51,513 nt of DNA from a bacterium (GTDB taxonomy: Bacteria > Actinomycetota > Acidimicrobiia > Spongiisociales > Spongiisociaceae): positions 1-51,513 of the forward strand of contig JAPPGU010000025.1 in assembly GCA_028821265.1 (NCBI GenBank), given 5' to 3'. Positions 43,294-50,705 of the stretch are shown in pieces; the stretch's first letter is position 1, and each line of letters starts with the position of its first letter. Both the position numbers and the translations under genes were made by a program. The notes under the pieces are model-generated. The model searched no databases. It worked only from the letters and a program-made list of their open reading frames with translations, and was not told where the DNA came from.

Positions 43294-44337
43294 ATGTCCG
43301 AGATACGACTTACGTCCTTCTCGCCGGGTGGTGGCTGAGCGTCCAAGCTCGGCGCTGACGAGCTGGCGCAGGTCCTGCGCCCTCTCATGACTCACCTCGC
43401 TACCTCACACCCCGACCTCCTGGTGGGAGCTGCCACCTCGGACGATGGGGGAGTATTCCGCCTGGACGACGACCGCGCACTGGTCCAGACGGTGGACTTC
43501 TTCACCCCGATCGTGGATGAGCCCTACGACTGGGGAAGGATCGCGGCCGCCAACGCCCTGTCGGACATCTACGCGATGGGCGGGCGGCCGCTTACGGCCC
43601 TCCAGCTGGTGGGATGGCCCCGATCCGCGCTGCCGCTCGATGCATTGAGCGAGGTCATGGCCGGAGGGGCTGACGTGATGGCCACCGCCGGGGCCACGAT
43701 CACGGGTGGGCACTCGATAGACAACGAGACACCCGTGTACGGGTTCGCGGTTACCGGAACGGTGTCTCCGGCCCGGGTCGTGACCAACGGCACCGCCCGA
43801 CCGGGCGAGTCGATGGTGCTGACCAAACCCCTCGGAACGGGTGTCGCTGCTTCCGCCCTCAAGGCCGGGTTGGCCGATCCTGCCCTGCGGGACGCGGCGG
43901 TGGAGACCATGGTGGCGCTCAACGGGCCGGCCTCCACGGTGATGGTGGAGGCGGGCGTGACGTGTGCTACCGATGTAACGGGCTACGGGCTGGCAGGTCA
44001 CCTCCGGGAAATAGTGACCGCATCCGGGGTGTCGGCGCGCCTGGACATGGACGCGGTTCCGGTACTCGACGGGATTGCCGACCTGATCGAAGCGGGGGTC
44101 TATCCGGGCGGTAGCCGGCGCAACCTGGAGTCGGCGCGAACTTCCCTGAGGACGTCTCGGAGCAGTACGGAGCAGAAGATCCTGGCGGATGCTCAGACCA
44201 GCGGGGGCTTGCTGATGGCGGTTCCCCCGGACCGGACGGGACGGGTGCTGGAGGACCTCCGGTCGGTTGCGCCGGCGGCTACCGTGATAGGTGAGTTCAC
44301 GGCGGCCGGCGGAGAACCGGTGATCGAGGTGGTATGA
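43294..44337 (+). CDS. selD: Selenide, water dikinase, selenocysteine-containing (in-frame UGA at codon 15)
   Basis: SelD makes selenophosphate from selenide and ATP, the selenium donor for selenocysteine. The stop-free frame starts at 43387 and lacks the catalytic N-terminus. Reading from ATG 43294, which has a perfect AAGGAGGTGA upstream, gives MSEIRLTSFSPGGG-U-ASKLGADELAQVLRPL, with UGA (43336-43338) as codon 15. U15 and K18 align with the catalytic Cys17 and Lys20 of E. coli SelD, and the frame continues into the SelD body (VQTVDFFTPIVDEPYDWGRI, GGHSIDNETPVYG, DVTGYGLAGHL, AQTSGGLL). Total 347 residues. Overlaps the next gene by ATGA. Confidence 0.93.
43365..43381 (+). promoter_or_regulatory. 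Bacterial SECIS-like hairpin in selD
   Basis: GGCGCA (43365-43370), loop GGTCC, TGCGCC (43376-43381): a perfect 6-bp stem whose loop starts 32 bases after the UGA. The loop closely resembles the GCAGGUCUGC apex of the E. coli fdhF SECIS, including the GGU that SelB binds. GAG (43360-43362) and CTC (43382-43384) can extend the stem past a 2-base bulge. Confidence 0.75.
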
Positions 44338-44783
44338 CCGACGTGGCCAGTGGTCCGGAGCGGCTCCGGATGATCGCTTCCTCCCTGTCGATCGGGGGCC
44401 TGCAGCGCCACATCTTCCTGTGCGCCCAGCAAGCCAATCCCCGCTGCTCGACCTACGAGGAGAGCCTCCAGGCGTGGTTGCAGCTGAAGCGGACCGCCAA
44501 GGCGCTCGACATCGCCTCGGCGCCCCCGGCATGGCAGGGGGATCTCTCCCGCCCGGTAACACCGGTGGAGCATGGCAACGGTACGATCCTGCGGTCCAAG
44601 GTGGACTGCCTGCGGGTTTGCGAGCAGGGACCGATAGCGGTGGTGTACCCGGACGGGGTGTGGTACCACTCGGTGGCGGGCGAGGTACTCGACCGGATCA
44701 TCCATGAGCATCTGGTGGAGGGCCGTACGGTCGACGAATACGTATTCGCAGTGGACGACCTGTCGGCCCCCTCCAGAGCGTGA
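44334..44783 (+). CDS. Thioredoxin-like [2Fe-2S] ferredoxin-domain protein
   Basis: A 149-residue protein. It reads RHIFLCAQQANPRC near the N-terminus and KVDCLRVCEQGPIAVVYPDG later, giving Cys30, Cys38, Cys92 and Cys96. This C-x7-C plus C-x3-C pattern with a VVYPxGxWY strand is the thioredoxin-like [2Fe-2S] ferredoxin fold also found in NuoE-type subunits. It presumably carries electrons in the cytosol. It overlaps selD by ATGA and may be linked to selenium or sulfur reduction, which is inference. Its TGA stop overlaps the next ATG. Confidence 0.82.
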   Translation: MTDVASGPERLRMIASSLSIGGLQRHIFLCAQQANPRCSTYEESLQAWLQLKRTAKALDIASAPPAWQGDLSRPVTPVEHGNGTILRSKVDCLRVCEQGPIAVVYPDGVWYHSVAGEVLDRIIHEHLVEGRTVDEYVFAVDDLSAPSRA

Positions 44784-46135
44784 TGCGTCTCCGTGTAGCC
44801 GTCCCGGTCATCGCAGTGGCCTTGGCGGTCTCGGGCTGCTCCCAGCGTTCGCCGGAGCTTCCACCGGTCGATGTCCCCGCCGAGGTCGTTCCCGACCTCG
44901 TCAACCCGGCGGATGTGGACAAGATGTTCCCCCTCGGTGGTGGCTGCCTGCTGGCGGTTGGAAGCGGCGTGCGGGTGCTGGACGTGGTGGACGGTACGGG
45001 TGCCTCCGCTGCGCTCCGGCCGGGCGACATCATGACCTCGGTCGATGGCGTGCCGGTTAGCTCCCGGGAGATTCTGTTACAGGTGCTGGAGGGTCGGCGG
45101 GTAGGGGAGTTGGTGGTTGTGGAAGGAACTCGCGTCGGTGCCCCGTTCAGCGTTTCGATTGCCCTCTCCCCGGTTCCCGGTCAGGCGGGACGGGCCATCC
45201 TCGGCGTAATCACCGAGACCAGGCTGGAGGCTGTCCGGCCGGCGAGCCTTCCCGATGCGGTCATCGACGACCAGATGGCCCGCCCGGTGATCGTGGATGG
45301 CGGGATCTACCGGTACGTGCCCCTGGGCGCGGTCTGGACACCCTATCCGGGGAATCCCGCCGAGCATATGGCGGAGTTGGGATCCGACATCTACGCGGTG
45401 GCAGCCGAGGAGCCTCTCTCCCTTGTTCGGGTGGGCTACGAGGAGCCGATTGCCATCGATCCCGGGCCGGTCGTCTACGAGACGCCGGTAGGCCCCCTCG
45501 AGGTGGTGGCCTCCGGATTCGACGAGGTGGTCGGATCGGTGGGAGGGTTGTTGCTCATAGCCGGTGAGGCGGAGGCCGGGCCCGGAGATACCGCCGCGGC
45601 GGTCCACGGGGTCGATCCCGTAAAGGCGACGGTGGAGTGGATCCGCCCCCTGGGTCTGTCGGATGCCGGGAATACGCTGGCGGCCACCGATGCCTACCGG
45701 AGCCCCTCCGGAGATCGTGCGCTGGTTGCGCTCGTCGAGCATGACGTCGAGGGTGGCGGATCGGAGCTGTTCAACTACTACCTGGTGGACGAGGAGGGCG
45801 AGGGGACGGTGGGTCCTCCCGGCATCGATCAGTTCTTCCCCACCGACGGCGTGACCGGCTGGTACGACGAAGACTCGCTCATCTACCTGGTAGATATTGA
45901 GGTTCCGCAGATAGTCCTGTGGTCGTTGGGCACCGGCGAGCACACCCTGCTCAGGTCATATACGGCTGAGGAGGCCTTCAGCCTGCGTGCGGCGTTTCCG
46001 GTAGGGGACGGAGAGCACATCGTGGAGGTGCGCGACGGCGAGGTGTTTCTGGTTGACGTGAACCGCCCCGAACTCACCCGCCTGATTTCCCGGGGATGCC
46101 GGCACGTGCCCGTAGAAGGCATGAACCTGGGCTAG
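44783..46135 (+). CDS. PDZ-domain lipoprotein with probable beta-propeller
   Basis: A 450-residue exported lipoprotein. Signal peptide ends in VSGC (Cys19). A PDZ-like domain follows (RVLDVVDGTGASAALRPGDI, then TSVDGVPVSSREILLQVLEG, about residues 65-110). The rest is beta-rich with repeated Gly/Asp turns, compatible with a WD40/TolB-like propeller (weak inference). No protease triad is seen, so it is likely a binding or scaffold protein. ATG at 44783 shares one base with the upstream stop. Its stop codon shares CTAG (46132-46135) with the stop of the convergent FtsH-like gene. Confidence 0.75.
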   Translation: MRLRVAVPVIAVALAVSGCSQRSPELPPVDVPAEVVPDLVNPADVDKMFPLGGGCLLAVGSGVRVLDVVDGTGASAALRPGDIMTSVDGVPVSSREILLQVLEGRRVGELVVVEGTRVGAPFSVSIALSPVPGQAGRAILGVITETRLEAVRPASLPDAVIDDQMARPVIVDGGIYRYVPLGAVWTPYPGNPAEHMAELGSDIYAVAAEEPLSLVRVGYEEPIAIDPGPVVYETPVGPLEVVASGFDEVVGSVGGLLLIAGEAEAGPGDTAAAVHGVDPVKATVEWIRPLGLSDAGNTLAATDAYRSPSGDRALVALVEHDVEGGGSELFNYYLVDEEGEGTVGPPGIDQFFPTDGVTGWYDEDSLIYLVDIEVPQIVLWSLGTGEHTLLRSYTAEEAFSLRAAFPVGDGEHIVEVRDGEVFLVDVNRPELTRLISRGCRHVPVEGMNLG

Positions 46136-48438
46136 TCGGTCCCCGGGCTAATCGGTTTCTCAGCGCCAACGGCCTCGGGCGCCGGGGCTGTGACCGGGAG
46201 GCCTCCGTTGCCTTCCACGTCCTCCGGAGCGGCCAGACCGAGGGCCGAGCGATGATCCTCCACGCTCACCGCCGCGAACCCGACGGGATTCTCCTTGGTT
46301 ATCACCCCTGCTTCGAGGCCGATGATCTCGGCAACTTCGTCACCCGAGATGGTCTTCTTCTCCTGGAGCCGGACTGCCACGTTGAACACCGCCGCCTTGT
46401 GCTCTTCGAGCATCTCGTAGACCTCGTCGTAGAGCCGCTGAAGCCTCCGCTCCACCTGGGAGGCCATGGTCTTGGCTATCTCGCCACTCGGGTCGGGCGG
46501 CTGGTCGAGTGCATGGCGGGGCATACCGGCGCTCGAAGCGATATTGTCGCCCATTCCCCAGACCCCGATCATGCGGCTCTCGATAGTGGTTGCGTTCCGG
46601 AGATCACCCCCTACCCCCATCGAGTTGTCGCCCTTGAAGAACATGCGCTCTCCGGCCAGGCTGGCCAGCGACACCTTTATGTCCACCTCCAACTCGGTCT
46701 TCCATTGGACGAACCGGTCCTCGAGGGAGATGTATGAGACGAAGCCGCCGACATCACCGCGGCGCTCGATGGTGGCGACATCGACGTTGGCGTGGGACTT
46801 GAGAAGGTGGGCGGCCACCGCGTGGCTGGACTCGTGGATGGCGACGGCGAACTCTTCGCGCTCCACGTACTCGAAACCTTCGGCCGGGCCCATTTCCTTG
46901 AGGGTCTTGGCCTTCCAGATGTCATCCCACCCGATGATGTCGCGGTCAGCTCGCTGGGCCAGGATGAGGGCCTCATTGACCAGGTCCTTGATCTTGGCGC
47001 CGGAGTAGTACGGGGTCTTGGCAGCGAGCTCCTCGATCTGTTCGTCGGTGATGTCGTGGCTGACCTTGGCCAGATAGCCCTCGAACGTGCGAGCACGGCC
47101 CTCCTTGGTCGGGAATCCGACCTTGTAGATCCGGTCGATCCGTCCCGGACGTAGCAGCGCCGGGTCGAGCACGCTGGGCAGGTTGGTGGCCATCATGATG
47201 AAGATGCGGTACTTGGGTGGAGGCTTGGGCTTCATGCCGAGCATCTTGCGGGCCTTGTTGGTGATCCCGCGGGGCTTCTTCAGCCCGGATATCTCGGTCA
47301 GGAGGGCTTGGAGGGTACCCATACCGCCGCCTCCGCCGCCCATCATCATTACTCGGTTGATCCAAGTTCCGGGAAGCTCTTCCGGTTCGCCGGAAGCCGG
47401 GCTCGTCCGGGCCCCGTCCCCTTCGATGATGCTGAGGGACTGCGGGCTCAGGTACGCGGAAGCGTTGCAACCCATCCCGGCGCTGAGCGGCGTGGCGGGC
47501 TGTGGCGGTCCTCCTCCCTGCGCGAGGGCGCCCCGGTTACCGAGGGCGTCGGCCTCGTCGAAGAAGACCACCACGCCCCCATGGCGCAGGGCCAGCTTGC
47601 GGAGCTTCCGGAACAGACCCTTCACCTTCAGGATGCCGACCCCCATGAACATGGCTTGGAAGGCGCCGGGATCGACGAAGACGAAGGGGAGGCCGACCTC
47701 ACCCGAGGTGGCCTCGGCGATGAGCGTCTTCCCTGTTCCCGGGGGGCCCCACAGCAGGATTCCGCCGGGCACATAGCCACCCTTGGCCTCGATCTCATCC
47801 GGCTTCTCGAGGAACCCGACGTTCTCCCGGACCAACTCGAGCACATGGTCCTGACCCCAGACATCGGAGTACCGGGTCTCTATCTCTTCCGGCATGATCG
47901 TGTCGACGCCCCCTCGGGACAGGAACCAGAAGAGGGCGGCGAATTGCATGATCAGGAAGAGGGGATAGAACAGGAACATGATGAACTGCTGCAGGTTGCG
48001 GGCCAGGATGCGGGGGAGTTGGATCACTGCCTCGATCGGTCCGTTCACGTCGGCCACGAAGTAGTCCACCACCGAGCCCAGGATCAGCAGGAAGATCAGG
48101 ATCCGGACGTAGCGGCCCAGACGGAATCGGGTCCATGGCTTGAAGCGCCGATGGGCCTGGCGTTCCATCCCCCCGAAGAACCCTTGCGCCCAGAACCGGT
48201 TGTATCTACCCCATTTCTCGGACACGAAGTAGTGGATCTGGCGGAGGATTTCGAGCGGCAGGGCGATCATCAGCACCCGACCGAATGTCTCGTTCCAAGT
48301 GTCCTGGAGCGCTTGGCCGAAGGTGGTGAACGGGGCGGTGACCTTGGCGCTGATCAGGATTCCGAGGAAGAACAGGATCAGCACCACGAACTTCATCCGG
48401 TCCCACGTCGGGGAGCGCCTGCGGACGTCTGTCTTCAT
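46132..48438 (-). CDS. Atypical FtsH-like AAA+ membrane metalloprotease
   Basis: A 768-residue protein. Four transmembrane helices lie in the first ~185 residues (FtsH has two). The AAA domain has Walker A GPPGTGKT (Lys237), Walker B FFDEAD (Asp294, Glu295) and the arginine-finger region RPGRIDR near residue 430. The Walker B to Arg distance is about 135 residues against ~60 in FtsH: a Gly/Pro-rich insert of roughly 75 residues lies between. The M41 zinc site is HESSH (535-539, instead of HEAGH) with a candidate third ligand Asp612 (GGDLRNAT). An active membrane-protein-degrading protease is expected. A lipoprotein gene precedes it by 10 bases. Confidence 0.88.
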   Translation of the reverse strand: MKTDVRRRSPTWDRMKFVVLILFFLGILISAKVTAPFTTFGQALQDTWNETFGRVLMIALPLEILRQIHYFVSEKWGRYNRFWAQGFFGGMERQAHRRFKPWTRFRLGRYVRILIFLLILGSVVDYFVADVNGPIEAVIQLPRILARNLQQFIMFLFYPLFLIMQFAALFWFLSRGGVDTIMPEEIETRYSDVWGQDHVLELVRENVGFLEKPDEIEAKGGYVPGGILLWGPPGTGKTLIAEATSGEVGLPFVFVDPGAFQAMFMGVGILKVKGLFRKLRKLALRHGGVVVFFDEADALGNRGALAQGGGPPQPATPLSAGMGCNASAYLSPQSLSIIEGDGARTSPASGEPEELPGTWINRVMMMGGGGGGMGTLQALLTEISGLKKPRGITNKARKMLGMKPKPPPKYRIFIMMATNLPSVLDPALLRPGRIDRIYKVGFPTKEGRARTFEGYLAKVSHDITDEQIEELAAKTPYYSGAKIKDLVNEALILAQRADRDIIGWDDIWKAKTLKEMGPAEGFEYVEREEFAVAIHESSHAVAAHLLKSHANVDVATIERRGDVGGFVSYISLEDRFVQWKTELEVDIKVSLASLAGERMFFKGDNSMGVGGDLRNATTIESRMIGVWGMGDNIASSAGMPRHALDQPPDPSGEIAKTMASQVERRLQRLYDEVYEMLEEHKAAVFNVAVRLQEKKTISGDEVAEIIGLEAGVITKENPVGFAAVSVEDHRSALGLAAPEDVEGNGGLPVTAPAPEAVGAEKPISPGTD

Positions 48439-48448
48439 GCTGGCTTCC

Positions 48449-49087
48449 TTATCGCCGGGTGTTCACGATCCACGACTCGACTGCCGCCACGATCTGCTCA
48501 CCCTCCCGGGCGAAGCATTCCAGGGAGCAGCCCGCCGCCATCGAGTACAACTCGGTGGCTTCCGGGTTGGTGACCGCCAGCACGTAGACGAGTCCCTGGC
48601 TCTGGCCGTCCTGAGCGGTCAGCCCTACCGTGGCGGCGATGCCCTCGAAGTCCCTTCCGAACGTGAAGTCCCACGTGTCGATCTCCACCCCCTGGCCCGG
48701 GTCGGTGATGTCATAGGCCGAGACCGCCATCAAGCGGCGTGAGAGCAAGTCCTTCTCCTCAGGGCTGATCTGGCGGATTATCTGAGCGCCCACCGGGAAC
48801 GGGGAGGTCGCCGCATCGAGTGACAGGTTGTTCAGGTCGCGTCCCGCCGCGCCGTCGAACGCCACGAAGCTGATCGGCCGGTACCCTCCGAGGTCCGGCA
48901 CGAACGGCACCGGGGCGATCTGGGACAACTCGTCGGCCCGGTAGAGGTTCCAATCCTTGGGCAACTCGAAGAGCGAGCGGTTCTCCGTGTCCCGGTAGAC
49001 GGTGATGTCGGGATCGCCCCCACCGCAGGCGGTCAGCAGCATGGCCCCGACCAGTACAAGGATCGCGCTCCTCGAGTGTGCTCTCAT
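48449..49087 (-). CDS. Putative lipoprotein, unknown function
   Basis: A 212-residue protein with signal peptide and lipobox LTAC, so anchored outside the membrane. The mature part (VYRDTENRSLFELPKDWNLY and onward) resembles the fold of PsbP/LpqN-type lipoproteins: a single alpha/beta sandwich with an early SFELPxDWxxY-like motif; this is tentative. It ends with a Cys pair (AAGCSLECF). It starts the operon with the FtsH-like protease, 10 bases upstream of it, and may be a cofactor or substrate-quality sensor for it. Confidence 0.7.
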   Translation of the reverse strand: MRAHSRSAILVLVGAMLLTACGGGDPDITVYRDTENRSLFELPKDWNLYRADELSQIAPVPFVPDLGGYRPISFVAFDGAAGRDLNNLSLDAATSPFPVGAQIIRQISPEEKDLLSRRLMAVSAYDITDPGQGVEIDTWDFTFGRDFEGIAATVGLTAQDGQSQGLVYVLAVTNPEATELYSMAAGCSLECFAREGEQIVAAVESWIVNTRR

Positions 49088-49127
49088 GGGTCTTGCTGTC
49101 CTCGCCGTGTGGTTAGCGCCGTCGGGG

Positions 49128-49134
49128 TATTCTA
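49128..49134. promoter_or_regulatory. Overlapping divergent -10 boxes (TATTCT / TAGAAT)
   Basis: TATTCTA reads as TATTCT on the plus strand (49128-49133) and TAGAAT on the minus strand (49134-49129). It could start transcription towards both the lipoprotein gene (minus) and the small plus-strand frames. Confidence 0.35.
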
Positions 49135-49144
49135 CGCTAGCGGT

Positions 49145-49282
49145 GTGTCTACGGAGGGGCGGTTTGGTGTGGCCGCCGGAGCACGCCGGGCTGTTGCGCA
49201 GACAGACCGCCAGGACGGGGAGCTGATCGGGGCCGCGTGCGACCCCTCAGGCCCACCGGAGATCGATTCGAGAGTGTGGTGA
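49145..49282 (+). CDS. Possible small protein, 45 residues
   Basis: A short frame (MSTEGRFGVAAGARRAVAQ and onward) with GTG start 11 bases after a TATTCT box and a TGA stop overlapping the next GTG (GTGA). No family is recognised and no ribosome-binding site is visible. Listed because of position and coupling only; it may be a leader peptide or not translated at all. Confidence 0.25.
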   Translation: MSTEGRFGVAAGARRAVAQTDRQDGELIGAACDPSGPPEIDSRVW

Positions 49283-49476
49283 TCGTGTCCCTCGTGACCT
49301 TGCTGGCCCACCACCCCTACGACACCGTTCTGGGTTTTTCGATTGCCCTGGCGGGGATAGTCCTGATCATGTGGGCCGAGAGACGGGCCAGGGCGCGGCG
49401 CCAGGGCGAAAGCCAATCCGCGCCACCGGATCGCCAGCCGGCCACCGGCGGGTCCCGCCCACCCACAGACCACTAA
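49279..49476 (+). CDS. Small single-pass membrane protein
   Basis: A 65-residue frame with a GTG start: one clear transmembrane helix (TVLGFSIALAGIVLIMWAER) followed by a basic, then Pro/Ser-rich cytoplasmic tail. The function is unknown. GTG start overlaps the preceding small frame. The stop TAA lies inside the -10 box of the next gene, 10 bases before its ATG. Confidence 0.45.
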   Translation: MIVSLVTLLAHHPYDTVLGFSIALAGIVLIMWAERRARARRQGESQSAPPDRQPATGGSRPPTDH

Positions 49477-49479
49477 CAT
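49474..49479 (+). promoter_or_regulatory. -10 box (TAACAT), leaderless transcript of the 49.5 kb membrane protein
   Basis: TAACAT ends 7 bases before the ATG at 49487, with no ribosome-binding site. It includes the stop codon of the small membrane protein gene. Confidence 0.35.
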
Positions 49480-49486
49480 CCCGCCG

Positions 49487-50677
49487 ATGTCCGATTCACG
49501 TGTGGCCGCTATCGGCGAGATACTGGGAGGCGCTCCCGACCATCTGGTGGAGCGATCGGCAGAGGCTCGCGCAGCGGCACAGGGGATAACGGTCGATGAG
49601 GTGCTGAGCGCCTGGTCCGGCGGGGCGGTCTTGGCCCCTGCGGCTCCACCCCCGGCATCCGATCCGGTCTTGGCAGAGACCGAAGCTCCTCCCGCGCCGC
49701 CACCGCCACCCGCAGACCCGACCCCTCCCCAGGTGCCGCAGCCTGCGCTCGCACCGGTAGCCGTTGCGGCGGTCGAGGCCGTCGAGGACGAGGAAGAGAT
49801 CGAGCCGGTCGATCCGGCGCCGTTGGCGGATCGGGTTCGCTTGGGCGCCAAGGTGGGGGCCGGCTTCGGCGCAGTCCTCGGTCTGGTGTCGTTCGCGGCG
49901 ATGGCGCCGCTGATGCTGACCCGACTCTCGCAGACCACGGCGGCGGGCGCCCCGGCCGGTGAGGTCACCTGGACCTACGTGGCTGCCACAGCCGTGGTCT
50001 GGACGGTGGCGGGTGCCATCATCAACGTGGCCTCGCGGGGGATGGGGCGTTTCAGGTCACCGGCCTTCGATACCGAGACCGGTTGGGTCGGTTCGGTGTT
50101 CTCGGGGGGTTTCCTGGGTCTGGTGGTGGGCGCCGTGTTCGGAGGCGTCCTGTTTGCCACCGGTGAGGCATCCTTGTCGGGGACCCAACTCCTTGCCGTC
50201 AGCCCCCTATCGATCATGTGGACCTGGTTGGGCTGGACGGTGCTGGGGGCGCTGATCGGCGGGCTCGGCCAGGCCATGGCGCAACCGGCCGCCCTGGCCG
50301 GTACCGAGGCCGAGGAGGCCCGCGCGGTCCGCAAGCGTCTCACGGATGGGTTGGCCATGCCGGTGCTCGCGACGCTGGTCATCGCGGTGATCGTGGTTGC
50401 CTTCGGGTCCTTGCTGCTTCGCTACTCAGGGTTCGCCCCGCTGATCGCAATACTGGTCTCCGTCGGAACGATCGGTTTCGCGGCGCTGATGTCATCGCGG
50501 CCCAACCTGCGGGTCACCAAGGCAGAGTTCTTGGTGGCAGCGGCCGGTGTCGGGGTAGTGCTGACCATGCTGGCGTTGATCGCGGCGGCGGTGTCGGGCG
50601 AGGGCGACGAGGGAGGAGCCGGAGAGCCCGCCGGGCATGCTCTGGAGTACGTCATCACGGAGCCGGCGAACCGTTAA
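49487..50677 (+). CDS. Multi-pass membrane protein with Pro-rich linker, unknown function
   Basis: A 396-residue protein not recognised. Residues 1-45 form a small helical module (AIGEILGGAPDHLVERSAEA, then GITVDEVLSAWSG) reminiscent of peripheral-subunit-binding-like three-helix motifs; residues ~50-110 are an Ala/Pro then Glu/Asp-rich linker; the rest contains about seven or eight transmembrane helices rich in Gly and Ala. No transport signature is evident. It is convergent with the partial membrane protein at the right edge. Confidence 0.65.
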   Translation: MSDSRVAAIGEILGGAPDHLVERSAEARAAAQGITVDEVLSAWSGGAVLAPAAPPPASDPVLAETEAPPAPPPPPADPTPPQVPQPALAPVAVAAVEAVEDEEEIEPVDPAPLADRVRLGAKVGAGFGAVLGLVSFAAMAPLMLTRLSQTTAAGAPAGEVTWTYVAATAVVWTVAGAIINVASRGMGRFRSPAFDTETGWVGSVFSGGFLGLVVGAVFGGVLFATGEASLSGTQLLAVSPLSIMWTWLGWTVLGALIGGLGQAMAQPAALAGTEAEEARAVRKRLTDGLAMPVLATLVIAVIVVAFGSLLLRYSGFAPLIAILVSVGTIGFAALMSSRPNLRVTKAEFLVAAAGVGVVLTMLALIAAAVSGEGDEGGAGEPAGHALEYVITEPANR

Positions 50678-50705
50678 CGATCCTTGATGCGGGGCGCGGG
50701 CTCCG

